From Pseudoduganella sp. (GTDB taxonomy: Bacteria > Pseudomonadota > Gammaproteobacteria > Burkholderiales > Burkholderiaceae_D): a DNA stretch of 64,000 nt. The position numbers were made by a program, and so were the translations under genes. Positions 44,960-53,906 of the stretch are shown here, piece by piece (position 1 is the first letter of the stretch; the number at the start of each line of letters is the position of its first letter). Below the pieces are notes generated by a model. That model did no database searches. It was not told the origin of the DNA and was given only the letters and a program-made list of their open reading frames with translations. The stretch spans positions 1 through 64,000 of the forward strand of contig JAJTCO010000007.1 in the NCBI GenBank assembly GCA_021323265.1, read 5' to 3'.

Positions 44960-46447
44960 ATGTCCCAACCGATTCGATTCTTCTACCAGGGGCGCGTGCA
45001 GGAAGTCGATTCCGCCGCCCCGACACGCACGGTGCTGCAGCACCTGCGCGAAGACCTGCACTGTACCGGCACCAAGGAGGGCTGCGCCGAAGGCGACTGC
45101 GGCGCCTGCACCGTGGTGATCGGCTCGCTGGTCGACGGCGAGCTGGAACTGCGCAACGTCAATTCGTGCATCCAGTTCCTGCCCACCCTCGACGGCAAGG
45201 CGGTCTTCACGGTGGAGGACCTGAAACAGGCGGACGGCAGCCTGCATCCGGTACAGGAAGCCCTGGTGGAATGCCACGGCTCCCAGTGCGGCTTCTGTAC
45301 CCCCGGCTTCGCGATGTCGCTCTGGAGCCTGTACCTGAAGCAGGAAGGGCAAGCCGCACCGCCCTGCCGCAAGACCATCGACGAAACCCTCTCCGGCAAC
45401 CTGTGCCGCTGCACCGGTTACCGCCCGATCATCGACGCAGCCGTCCGCATGGGCGAGCTGCCGGCCGTCGGCTTCGACCGGGCGGCCCTGCGAGCCACCC
45501 TGCAAGATCTGCAACGAGACACCATGTTCAGCTACACCCACGACGGCCAGACCTTCCATGCGCCGCGCACGCTCGAGGAAATGAGCGCCCTGCGCGCCGC
45601 CAAGCCCGGCGCCACCATCCTGGCCGGTTCCACCGACGTCGGCCTGTGGGTCACGAAGCAGATGCGCAATCTGGGCGACGTGATCTACACGCGCCAGGTG
45701 CGCGAACTGCACCGCCTTGGCACGGTGGACGGCAAGCTGGAGATCGGCGCCGCCGTGTCGCTGGACGATGCCTACCGGGCCGTGCTGGCGCATTACGAGA
45801 ACGAATCGCTGCATGAACTGTGGCAGCGTTTCGCCTCGCAGCCGATCCGCAGCACCGGCACCCTTGGCGGCAGCGTGGCCAATGGCTCGCCCATCGGCGA
45901 CTCCGCACCCTGGATGATCGTGCTCGGCGCCGAGATCGTGCTGCGCTCGGCCCAGGGCCAGCGCGTCCTGCCGCTGCAGGACTTCTACCTCGACTACATG
46001 AAGAAGGACTGGCAGCCCGGCGAGTTCGTGGAGGCGGTGCGCATTCCATTGCCGAAGAAGGGCCTGCAGTTCCGCACCTACAAGCTGGCCAAGCGCTACG
46101 ACCAGGACATCTCCGCCGTCTGCGCCGCCTACGCTATCGAGATCGAGGACGGCGTGGTGCGCAATGCCCACATCGCCTACGGCGGCATGGCGGCCACCTC
46201 GCGCCGCGCCCCGCAGGCGGAAGCGGCCCTGAACGGCAAGCCGTGGAATGAAGAGACGCTGCGCGCAGCCATGCAGGCGCTGGCAAGCGACTACACGCCG
46301 CTGACCGATATGCGCGCCTCGGCAAGCTACCGCATGCGCACCGCGCAGAACCTGCTACGCCGCTTCTGGATGGAGACGCGCCAGGAAAACGCCGTGTCCA
46401 ACGCTTACGTCAACGCATTCGCATTCAAGGAAGGGGCAGCTGCATGA
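44960..46447 (+). CDS. xdhA: xanthine dehydrogenase small subunit
   Basis: The Fe-S/FAD subunit of xanthine dehydrogenase, 495 aa. Two [2Fe-2S] clusters are marked by CTGTKEGCAEGDCGAC near residue 36 and by CGFCTPGF plus CRCTGYRP near residues 110-155. The FAD domain shows ILAGSTDVGLWV and STGTLGGSVANGSPIGDSAP. It oxidises hypoxanthine/xanthine to urate with NAD+, in complex with XdhB. AGGAG precedes ATG 44960, and the stop overlaps the xdhB start by four bases. Confidence 0.95.
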   Translation: MSQPIRFFYQGRVQEVDSAAPTRTVLQHLREDLHCTGTKEGCAEGDCGACTVVIGSLVDGELELRNVNSCIQFLPTLDGKAVFTVEDLKQADGSLHPVQEALVECHGSQCGFCTPGFAMSLWSLYLKQEGQAAPPCRKTIDETLSGNLCRCTGYRPIIDAAVRMGELPAVGFDRAALRATLQDLQRDTMFSYTHDGQTFHAPRTLEEMSALRAAKPGATILAGSTDVGLWVTKQMRNLGDVIYTRQVRELHRLGTVDGKLEIGAAVSLDDAYRAVLAHYENESLHELWQRFASQPIRSTGTLGGSVANGSPIGDSAPWMIVLGAEIVLRSAQGQRVLPLQDFYLDYMKKDWQPGEFVEAVRIPLPKKGLQFRTYKLAKRYDQDISAVCAAYAIEIEDGVVRNAHIAYGGMAATSRRAPQAEAALNGKPWNEETLRAAMQALASDYTPLTDMRASASYRMRTAQNLLRRFWMETRQENAVSNAYVNAFAFKEGAAA

Positions 46448-48789
46448 ACAGCAAGTCCGAACAGTTCATGACACTCGGCGCCGCCAAGGGCTGGTCCGAG
46501 GTGGGCCAGAGCCACCCGCACGAATCGGCCATCCTGCACGTGCTGGGAGAAGCCGTCTATACCGACGACATCCCCGAAGCGCAAGGCACGCTGCACGCCG
46601 CGCTCGGCCTGTCGGCCAAGGCGCATGCACGCATCGTTTCGCTCGACCTGGAACCGGTGAAGGCCATGCCCGGCGTGGTGGCCGTGTTCACCTACAGGGA
46701 TATCCCGGGCACCAACGACTGCGGCCCGATCATCCACGACGACCCGATCCTCGCCGAGGAAAAGGTGGAGTACGTGGGCCAGCCCGTCTTCATCGTCGTG
46801 GCGGACACGCACGAACGCGCCCGGCACGCCGCACGCAAGGCCGATATCCAGTACGAGGAACTGCCTGCCATCCTCACGCCCGAAGCGGCGCGCGACGCGG
46901 AATCGTTCGTCGTGCCGCCCATGCGGCTCACGCGCGGCGACGCCCAGGCGGCCTTCGAGCGCTCCCCGCACATCCTGAAAGGCAAGCTGCACGTCGGCGG
47001 CCAGGAGCAGTTCTACCTGGAAGGCCAGATCTCCTACGCCCTGCCCAAGGAAGGCAACGGCATGCACGTCTACTGCTCCACCCAGCATCCGACGGAAATG
47101 CAGCACGTGGTGGCGCACGCCCTGCACTACCCTTCGCACGCAGTGGTGGTCGAATGCCGCCGCATGGGCGGTGGCTTCGGCGGCAAGGAATCGCAGTCCG
47201 CGCTGTGGGCCGCCTGCGCGGCCGTGAGCGCCGCGCGCCTGAAGCGCCCGGTCAAGCTGCGCGCCGACCGCGACGACGACATGATGGTGACCGGCAAGCG
47301 CCACTGTTTCTACTATGAGTACGAAATCGGCTACGACGCCCAGGGCCTGATCACGGCCGCCAAGGTGCAGATGGTGACGCGCGCCGGCTTCTCGGCCGAC
47401 CTGTCCGCGCCGGTCGCCACGCGCGCCATCTGCCACTTCGACAATACCTACTACCTGTCGGACGTGGACATCCGCGCCATGGCAGGCAAGACCAACACCC
47501 AATCGAACACCGCTTTCCGCGGCTTCGGCGGCCCGCAGGGCGCCATCGCCATCGAGTACATCATCGACGAGATCGCGCGCAACCTGGGCAAGGACGCCCT
47601 GGACGTACGGCGCCTGAACTTCTACGGCCGCAACGACGAGGAAGGCCGCAATGTCACCCAGTACGGCCAGAAGGTGGTCGACAACGTGATCCACGAACTG
47701 GTCGCACAGCTCGAGAACGATTCCGACTACCGCGCCCGGCGCGCAGCGGTGGCCGCGTTCAACGCCGGCAGCCCGGTACTGAAGAAAGGCCTGGCGCTGA
47801 CGCCGGTGAAGTTCGGCATCGCCTTCAACGTCACCCATTTCAACCAGGCCGGCGCGCTGGTGCACATCTACACCGACGGCTCCGTGCTGGTCAATCACGG
47901 CGGCACCGAGATGGGCCAGGGCATCAACACCAAGGTATGCCAGGTGGTGGCGCATGAACTGGGCATTCCGCTCGCGCGCGTGCGCGCCTCGGCCACCGAC
48001 ACCAGCAAGGTCGCCAACACCTCCGCCACCGCAGCGTCCACCGGGGCGGACTTGAATGGCAAGGCCGCACAGGATGCCGCTGCCACCTTGCGCCGTCGCC
48101 TGGTGGAGTTCGCGGCCCACACCTTCGGCGTCGCCAGCGCCGACGTGGTGCTGGCCAATGGTACGGTGTTCGCCGGCGAAAGCGCGATGCCCTTCGCCGA
48201 TCTGGTGCAGAAAGCCTACCTGGCACGCGTGCAGCTCTGGTCCGACGGCTTCTACGCCACACCCGGCCTGAGCTGGGACCGCGAAACCATGAGCGGCAAC
48301 CCGTTCGGCTACTACGCCTATGGCGCCTCCGTCTCGGAAGTGATCGTCGACACCCTGACCGGCGAATGGAAACTGCTGCGCGCCGACTGCCTGTACGACG
48401 CCGGCAATTCGCTCAACCCCGCCATCGACGTCGGCCAGGTGGAAGGCGCCTTCATGCAGGGCATGGGCTGGCTCACCACGGAGGAGCTGTGGTGGAACGC
48501 GCAGGGCAAGCTGATGACGCACGCCCCGTCGACCTACAAGATTCCCGCGGTATCCGACTGCCCGGAGCACTTCAACGTGCGCCTGTTCAGGAACCGCAAC
48601 CCGTTCGACAGCATTCACCGCTCCAAGGCGGTCGGCGAACCACCGCTGCTGCTGCCCTTCTCCGTGTTCCTGGCCATCCGCGACGCCATCGCCTCGGTCG
48701 GCGGCAACCGCATCAATCCCCCGCTGCGCGCGCCCGCCACCGGCGAAGCGATCCTCGACGCGGTGGACGCGGTGCGCGCGCAGGCATGA
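46444..48789 (+). CDS. xdhB: xanthine dehydrogenase molybdenum-binding subunit
   Basis: The Mo-cofactor subunit of 781 aa. Moco-contacting segments are MGGGFGGKESQ, AFRGFGGPQGAI and EMGQGINTKV, and the catalytic glutamate lies in KAVGEPPLLLPFS. It starts within the end of xdhA (ATGA overlap) and its TGA overlaps the ATG of the MIP channel gene. The insertion chaperone XdhC usually encoded next is missing here and must be elsewhere. Confidence 0.95.
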   Translation: MNSKSEQFMTLGAAKGWSEVGQSHPHESAILHVLGEAVYTDDIPEAQGTLHAALGLSAKAHARIVSLDLEPVKAMPGVVAVFTYRDIPGTNDCGPIIHDDPILAEEKVEYVGQPVFIVVADTHERARHAARKADIQYEELPAILTPEAARDAESFVVPPMRLTRGDAQAAFERSPHILKGKLHVGGQEQFYLEGQISYALPKEGNGMHVYCSTQHPTEMQHVVAHALHYPSHAVVVECRRMGGGFGGKESQSALWAACAAVSAARLKRPVKLRADRDDDMMVTGKRHCFYYEYEIGYDAQGLITAAKVQMVTRAGFSADLSAPVATRAICHFDNTYYLSDVDIRAMAGKTNTQSNTAFRGFGGPQGAIAIEYIIDEIARNLGKDALDVRRLNFYGRNDEEGRNVTQYGQKVVDNVIHELVAQLENDSDYRARRAAVAAFNAGSPVLKKGLALTPVKFGIAFNVTHFNQAGALVHIYTDGSVLVNHGGTEMGQGINTKVCQVVAHELGIPLARVRASATDTSKVANTSATAASTGADLNGKAAQDAAATLRRRLVEFAAHTFGVASADVVLANGTVFAGESAMPFADLVQKAYLARVQLWSDGFYATPGLSWDRETMSGNPFGYYAYGASVSEVIVDTLTGEWKLLRADCLYDAGNSLNPAIDVGQVEGAFMQGMGWLTTEELWWNAQGKLMTHAPSTYKIPAVSDCPEHFNVRLFRNRNPFDSIHRSKAVGEPPLLLPFSVFLAIRDAIASVGGNRINPPLRAPATGEAILDAVDAVRAQA

Positions 48790-49493
48790 CGCTTTCGCGC
48801 CGGTTGGCTGCGGAAGCGTTAGGCACCGCGCTGCTGCTGGCTGTGGTGGTTGGCTCCAGCATCATGGCGGGGCGCCTGGCCCCCGGCCACGCCGCCCTTG
48901 CACTGCTGGCCAACGCTATCGCTTCCGCCACCGGCCTGCTGGCATTGATCCTCGCATTCGGCGCCATCTCCGGCGCCCATCTTAATCCGGCGGTTACCCT
49001 GTCGGACGCATGGCGCGGCGCCATGCGCTGGCGTGCAGCGGCACTATATGTGGTGGCGCAAGTGCTGGGGGCATTCGCCGGAGTGGCGGCAGCGCACGTC
49101 ATGTTCGGGGAACCGGTGTTCGCATCGTCCACGCTGGTGCGCACCGGCGCAGCCTTCTGGTGGAGCGAGTTTGTAGCCACCTTTGGACTAATCGGCGTCA
49201 TCATCGGCTGCACAAGCAGCCGGCCCGGCCTGACCCCGTTCGCCGTAGCGGTGTACATCCTGTCCGCCTACTGGTTCACTGCATCCAGCTCATTCGCCAA
49301 TCCAGCGCTGACGCTGGCCCGCGCCGCCACCGGCACCGTCGCCGGCATCCGCTTCGAAGACGTAGCGGGTTACGTGACAGCACAGTTGCTTGGCGCCCTC
49401 GCAGCAAGCGCAGTGTTCACCTGGCTATATCGCGAATTCGGTACCAAATCCGGTGCCAGGTCTGTCATTCGGACAAGTAGCGAACACTTTTGA
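48786..49493 (+). CDS. MIP-family channel (AqpS-like aquaporin)
   Basis: An inner-membrane major intrinsic protein, 235 aa with six helices and two half-helix loops. The first NPA is in SGAHLNPAVTL and the second in SSFANPALTLARA. The arginine that normally follows the second NPA in the selectivity filter is Leu, and the His typical of water-specific AqpZ, 12 residues earlier, is Ser. This points to a wider pore, as in AqpS-type channels. The start overlaps xdhB, so it is coupled to purine genes; urea or another small neutral solute is a plausible cargo. The last 14 codons lie inside a palindromic element and look acquired. Confidence 0.85.
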   Translation: MTLSRRLAAEALGTALLLAVVVGSSIMAGRLAPGHAALALLANAIASATGLLALILAFGAISGAHLNPAVTLSDAWRGAMRWRAAALYVVAQVLGAFAGVAAAHVMFGEPVFASSTLVRTGAAFWWSEFVATFGLIGVIIGCTSSRPGLTPFAVAVYILSAYWFTASSSFANPALTLARAATGTVAGIRFEDVAGYVTAQLLGALAASAVFTWLYREFGTKSGARSVIRTSSEHF

Positions 49494-49614
49494 TATTTCT
49501 CAAAGTATTCCGCCCGAAAAGAAAACACCCGCCATGCCGATGCAGCAAAGCGGGTGTTTTGATATTGATCAAAAGTGCGTGCTGTCTGTCCGATTGACAG
49601 AGCTGACCCCGAAT
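49448..49614. repeat. 167-base palindromic element with 47-base imperfect inverted repeats
   Basis: Bases 49448-49494 and the complement of 49568-49614 match at 36 of 47 positions, including the identical pieces CTTTTGAT and TCGGACA. An 11-bp perfect hairpin sits in the middle. The element fills the whole gap between the MIP channel gene and flhA, and its left arm supplies the C-terminus and stop of the channel gene. It has no coding capacity. It resembles a REP- or MITE-like non-autonomous element; copies elsewhere in the genome would prove this. Confidence 0.65.
49522..49560. terminator. bidirectional terminator between MIP channel and flhA
   Basis: AAAACACCCGC and GCGGGTGTTTT pair perfectly around a 17-base loop, giving A/T runs on both sides so that it can end both converging transcripts. 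It forms the centre of the palindromic element. Confidence 0.75.
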
Positions 49615-51708
49615 TTAGCCGACCGTGCCGATGATCGACACTTCGCGGTTCTCGGGCACCTCGTTGTACGACAGCACGTGCAGGCCAGGGGCGAACAGGC
49701 GGGCGTAGCGCGCCAGCAGCGGGCGGATCTGCGGCAGCACCAGCAGCAGCGGCGGCGTGGCGGCTTGCTTCATCTGCTCGCGCGCGACCGGCATGTTCAC
49801 TTGCAGCTGGGCCAGCAGGTGCGGGTCGATCGGGTAATTGTCCAGCACCACCTTGCCGCTCTGGCGTGCCTGGTTCAGCGAGCCCAGTAGCATGTTCTCC
49901 AGCTCGCCGCCCAGGTTGAAGGCCAGCATCTCGCTTTTCTGGCCGAACAGGCTGGACACGATCTGGCGCCGCAGTGCGCAGCGTACCTCGGCCGCCAGCA
50001 GGATCGGGTCCTTGGTGGCTTCGGAGGAATCGAGCAGCGTGGTGGCGATCGGGACAATATCCTTCAGCGAAACGCTTTCCTGCAGCAGCACGCGGAACAC
50101 GCGCAGCAGCTGGGTATGCGTCAGGGCCTTGTCCAGCGAACTGGCCAGCTTGGGCGAGAGCGCGGTCAGGCGTTCCATCAGGGCGGCCACGTCTTCATGG
50201 CGGAACAGTTCGGGCAGGTATTCGCGCACCAGCTTGGAGACGTGGGTGGCAATCGCGCTTGGCGCTTCCACCACCTGGTAGCCCAGGCCCAGCGCATGCG
50301 CCTTGTCCTTCGTTTCGATCCAGGTGACCGGCATGCCGTAGGCCGGCTCCACCCCGGGAATGCCGTCCACCTGGCCGTACACGGTGGGCGATGGAATGGC
50401 CATCAGGCGGTCGGCAAAGACCTCCGCCTGGGCGATGCTGGCGCCGCCCAGGATGACGGCGTACTGCGTCGGTTTCAAGCCCAGGTCGTCGCGCACGTGG
50501 ATCGGCGGCAGTACCATGCCCATCGATTCGGACAGGCTCTGGCGCACGCCGCGCAGGCGCTTGCTCAGCACCTCCCCGTGCGCCTTGTCGATCATGCCCA
50601 CCAGCTTGTAGCCCAGCGACACCTGCAGCGGCTGCACCACCGGCAGCGACTGCCAGTCGAGGTCCGGCACCTTCTCTTCGCGCAGGGCCGCTTCGATGGC
50701 CGCCAGGTTGTCCGTGACGGGCGCGGCCTGCCGCGCGCGCAGGCGGTAGGCCACATAGCCCAGCACGGCGGCAAAGGTCAGGAACATCACCCACGGCATG
50801 CCCGGCACCAGGCCCATGATGACCATCAGGGCGGAGGCGCTGAACAGTACGTTCGGCGAGGCGAGCAACTGCTGGCCGACCTGGGATTCGAAGTCGGCGG
50901 CGTCCGAATCGGAAATGCGGGTGACGATGATGGCGGCGGCGGCCGACAGCAGCAGCGCCGGGATCTGGGCCACCAGGCCGTCGCCGATGGTCAGCAGGGC
51001 GAACTGGCGGAAGGCGTCGCCAAAGCTCATGTCCTGCATCAGGGTGCCGATGGCAACACCGCCGACGATATTGATGATCAGGATCAGGATCGAGGCCACG
51101 GCGTCGCCGCGCACGAACTTGGCGGCGCCGTCCATGGCGCCGTAGAAGTCCGCTTCGGTGGCGACGTCCTTGCGGCGCTGGGTGGCTTTTTCCTGGTTGA
51201 TCAGGCCGGCGTTCAGGTCGGCGTCGATGGCCATCTGCTTGCCCGGCAGGGCGTCCAGGGTGAAGCGCGCGGACACTTCGGAAATGCGCTCGGCGCCCTT
51301 GGTGACCACGGCGAAGTTGATGATCATCAGGATCACGAACACCACCAGGCCGACCACGAAGTTGCCGCCAATGACCACCTGGCCGAATGCCTCGATCACG
51401 CGGCCGGCGGCATGCGTGCCTTCGTGGCCGTGCAGCAGCACCACGCGGGTGGAGGCCACGTTCAGCGTCAGGCGCATCAGGGTCGTGGCCAGGATCACCG
51501 TCGGGAATACGGAGAAGTCCAGCGGCCGCTTGGCGTTCACGCTGACCAGGATGATGATCAGGGCCAGGACGATGTTGAAGGTGAACAGGACGTCCAGCAG
51601 GATGGGCGGCAACGGCAGGATGATCATCGCCAGGATCGCCAGCAGGAATGCCGGCGTGGCGAACTTGTGGCGTCCTGCTTCCGCGATCAGACCCTTCAGG
51701 AAATTCAT
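49615..51708 (-). CDS. flhA: flagellar export gate protein FlhA
   Basis: The major export-gate subunit of the flagellar type III secretion system. The 697 residues have eight N-terminal helices starting at FATPAFLLAILAMIILPLP. The conserved FHIPEP-like region includes FVVGLVVFVILMIINFAVVTKGAERISEVSARF and DALPGKQMAIDADL, here as separate blocks. The C-terminal cytosolic domain starts at about residue 330. It ends the flhB-side operon, in lateral-type order after fliM-N-P-Q-R-flhB. The ATG overlaps the flhB stop. Confidence 0.96.
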   Translation of the reverse strand: MNFLKGLIAEAGRHKFATPAFLLAILAMIILPLPPILLDVLFTFNIVLALIIILVSVNAKRPLDFSVFPTVILATTLMRLTLNVASTRVVLLHGHEGTHAAGRVIEAFGQVVIGGNFVVGLVVFVILMIINFAVVTKGAERISEVSARFTLDALPGKQMAIDADLNAGLINQEKATQRRKDVATEADFYGAMDGAAKFVRGDAVASILILIINIVGGVAIGTLMQDMSFGDAFRQFALLTIGDGLVAQIPALLLSAAAAIIVTRISDSDAADFESQVGQQLLASPNVLFSASALMVIMGLVPGMPWVMFLTFAAVLGYVAYRLRARQAAPVTDNLAAIEAALREEKVPDLDWQSLPVVQPLQVSLGYKLVGMIDKAHGEVLSKRLRGVRQSLSESMGMVLPPIHVRDDLGLKPTQYAVILGGASIAQAEVFADRLMAIPSPTVYGQVDGIPGVEPAYGMPVTWIETKDKAHALGLGYQVVEAPSAIATHVSKLVREYLPELFRHEDVAALMERLTALSPKLASSLDKALTHTQLLRVFRVLLQESVSLKDIVPIATTLLDSSEATKDPILLAAEVRCALRRQIVSSLFGQKSEMLAFNLGGELENMLLGSLNQARQSGKVVLDNYPIDPHLLAQLQVNMPVAREQMKQAATPPLLLVLPQIRPLLARYARLFAPGLHVLSYNEVPENREVSIIGTVG

Positions 51709-52850
51709 GTTTTAACTGCCTCGCTCATGGATGTTGGAACTGGTACCTGCGCCGCTTCCAGCGGATTGGGCTGCGACGGCCGGCGTCCCTCGCGGAACGC
51801 CTTCAGCTGCAGCACATAGTGCAGGACCATGGATACCGCCTGGTACAACTGCACGGGAATCTGCTGGTTCACCTGGCTCGTATTGTAAATGGCGCGCGCC
51901 AAAGGCGGCAGGGAAAGCACGTCGACGCCGTTCTCCTGCGCCAGCTTGCGGATGTACAGCGCCATCTCGTCGACGCCCTTGGCCAGCACGTAGGGCGCTT
52001 CGGCGCGCTTGTCGTCGTATTTCAGCGCCACCGCGTAGTGCTCGGGGTTGACGATCACCACGTCGGCGCCCGGCACCACCTTGCGCGCGGCCCGTTCGGC
52101 CAGGGCGCGCTGCAGCTGGCGGATGCGCTGGCGCACTTCCGGACGGCCTTCCTGCGTCTTGTATTCTTCCTTCAGCTCCTGCTTGCTCATCTTCTGCCGT
52201 TCGGCAAAGAAGTAGGCCTGGGCCGGCACGTCGATAATGGCGAAGATGATGAACACGGACACCATCGCCATCACGCCGTCGAGCATCATGCCGGCGCCGG
52301 CAATCATGGCTTCGTTCAGGCCCAGGCCCTGCAGGCGCGTGTACTCGCTGACGGTGCTGGTGCCCACGTGCACCAGCACCCAGCACAGCACGGCGGCCTT
52401 GCCGATCGAGGCCGCCAGCTCGAACGCGTGGCGCTTGGTGAACAGGCGGCCCAGGTTGGTGATCGGGTTGAAGCGTTCCAGCTTGGGTTCGATGTTCTTG
52501 GCGCTCATCACCCAGCCGCCCGGCACCATCGCGCCCAGCACGATGAACAGCGGCACCACGAACAGGGGCAGCACCATCTTCACCAGCAGGAGCGCCGAAC
52601 TGAGCCACACGGTGCTCATCACGTTCTCCAGCGCGCCCTCGCCTTCCAGCGGCGCGAAGGACTGGTGGAAGATGGTGCGGAATTCCACCAGGTAGGCCGG
52701 CAGCAGGTAGACGAACAGCTTGAGCGACACCAGGATGCCAATGGCCGTCGCCAGGTCGCGCGAACGCACCACCTGGCCTTCCTGGCGGGACTTCTTGAGC
52801 TTCTGCTGTGAAGCCTTTTCTGACTTGTCGCCGCCGCTGTCGTCAGCCAT
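51705..52850 (-). CDS. flhB: flagellar export substrate-switch protein FlhB
   Basis: An export-gate protein of 381 aa that switches from hook to filament substrates after self-cleavage. The N-terminus DKSEKASQQKLKKSRQEGQV is typical and is followed by four helices. In the cytosolic domain the cleavage motif reads NPEH (VIVNPEHYAVALKY) instead of the usual NPTH; the Asn-Pro needed for cleavage is intact. It overlaps fliR by eight bases and flhA by four. Confidence 0.95.
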   Translation of the reverse strand: MADDSGGDKSEKASQQKLKKSRQEGQVVRSRDLATAIGILVSLKLFVYLLPAYLVEFRTIFHQSFAPLEGEGALENVMSTVWLSSALLLVKMVLPLFVVPLFIVLGAMVPGGWVMSAKNIEPKLERFNPITNLGRLFTKRHAFELAASIGKAAVLCWVLVHVGTSTVSEYTRLQGLGLNEAMIAGAGMMLDGVMAMVSVFIIFAIIDVPAQAYFFAERQKMSKQELKEEYKTQEGRPEVRQRIRQLQRALAERAARKVVPGADVVIVNPEHYAVALKYDDKRAEAPYVLAKGVDEMALYIRKLAQENGVDVLSLPPLARAIYNTSQVNQQIPVQLYQAVSMVLHYVLQLKAFREGRRPSQPNPLEAAQVPVPTSMSEAVKT

Positions 52851-53625
52851 GGGGCACCATCTGCTGCTGGATCATGTCGAGCACGCGGCTCGACATGCGG
52901 ATGTAATGCTGCGGGATGAAACGCACCACCTGGCCCAGCATCAACAAGCCAAAGATGGTGATCACGGAAAAACCCAGCGCGAACAGGTTGAGCGAGGGCG
53001 CCACGCGGTTCAGGAAACCGAAGCCGATCTGCACCACCAGGGCGGAAAACACCACCGGAATGGCCAGCAGCATGGCGGCCGAGAAGATCCAGGCCACGTT
53101 CCACGCCACCGTCTGCAGTAGCAATGGGTGGTAGCCGCCGCCCAGCGGCCAGGCCTTGAAACTCTGGCCGATCACCCCCGCCAGCACCAGGTGGCCATCG
53201 ATGGAAAAGAAGATCACGATGGCCAGCATGGTCAGCAGCGCCGACACCACGTCGGACGAGGTGCCGTTCATCGGGTCGTTCATCACCGCCATCGAGAAGC
53301 CCACCTGGCTCGACACCAGGAAACCCAGCACGCCGATCACCGACATGGAAAAGTGAAAGGCCAGCCCGATCACCCCGCCAATGACGGCCTGCTCGATGGT
53401 GACGGCAATGCCCTGCACGGAGATCGGGTCGATGCCCTGCGCCACCTGGCCTTGCGTCACCGGCAGCAGGATGATGGCCAGCACCAGCGACACCAGCACG
53501 CGCACCGGCACCGGCACCATCATTTCGCCCAGCACGGGGGCCGCGCTCAGCATGGCCATGCAGCGTACGAAGGGCCACCAGATCGCGGTCAGCCAGACAA
53601 GCAAGTTTGCCAGGACCTGTTCCAT
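52843..53625 (-). CDS. fliR: flagellar export gate protein FliR
   Basis: A 260-aa integral membrane part of the export gate. FVRCMAMLSAAPVLGE and the VGFSMAVMNDPMNGTSSDVV loop match FliR, and the C-terminal helix pair ends in IRMSSRVLDMIQQQMVPHG. ATG 53625 (MEQVLANLLVWL) is five bases after the fliQ stop; the frame extends to 53673 inside fliQ without a family match. The length is normal. Confidence 0.94.
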   Translation of the reverse strand: MEQVLANLLVWLTAIWWPFVRCMAMLSAAPVLGEMMVPVPVRVLVSLVLAIILLPVTQGQVAQGIDPISVQGIAVTIEQAVIGGVIGLAFHFSMSVIGVLGFLVSSQVGFSMAVMNDPMNGTSSDVVSALLTMLAIVIFFSIDGHLVLAGVIGQSFKAWPLGGGYHPLLLQTVAWNVAWIFSAAMLLAIPVVFSALVVQIGFGFLNRVAPSLNLFALGFSVITIFGLLMLGQVVRFIPQHYIRMSSRVLDMIQQQMVPHG

Positions 53626-53630
53626 GGCGC

Positions 53631-53903
53631 CTAGCCGACCAGGGTGGCGGCACGCTGGAAAATGGACACGCAATAATCCATCAGGTAGCTGGACATCCAG
53701 CGCCCTGTCAGGATGATCGCCAGCAGGGTGACCAGCAGGCGCGGCAGGAAGCTCAGCGTCTGCTCGTTGATCTGGGTGGCGGCCTGCACCAGGGCCACCA
53801 GCAGGCCCGCCACCAGGCCCGGCACCACCAGCACCATGACCAGGATCATCACGATATGCAAGGCTTCAACCACCAGGTCGACAGCCACGTCGGGCGTCAG
53901 CAT
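53631..53903 (-). CDS. fliQ: flagellar export gate protein FliQ
   Basis: A 90-aa protein with two long helices, VVEALHIVMILVMVLVVPGLVAGL and LLVTLLAIILTGRWM in part. The TQINEQTLSFLPRL loop between them is the diagnostic FliQ piece. It lies between fliP (3-base gap) and fliR. Confidence 0.95.
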   Translation of the reverse strand: MLTPDVAVDLVVEALHIVMILVMVLVVPGLVAGLLVALVQAATQINEQTLSFLPRLLVTLLAIILTGRWMSSYLMDYCVSIFQRAATLVG

Positions 53904-53906
53904 GAT

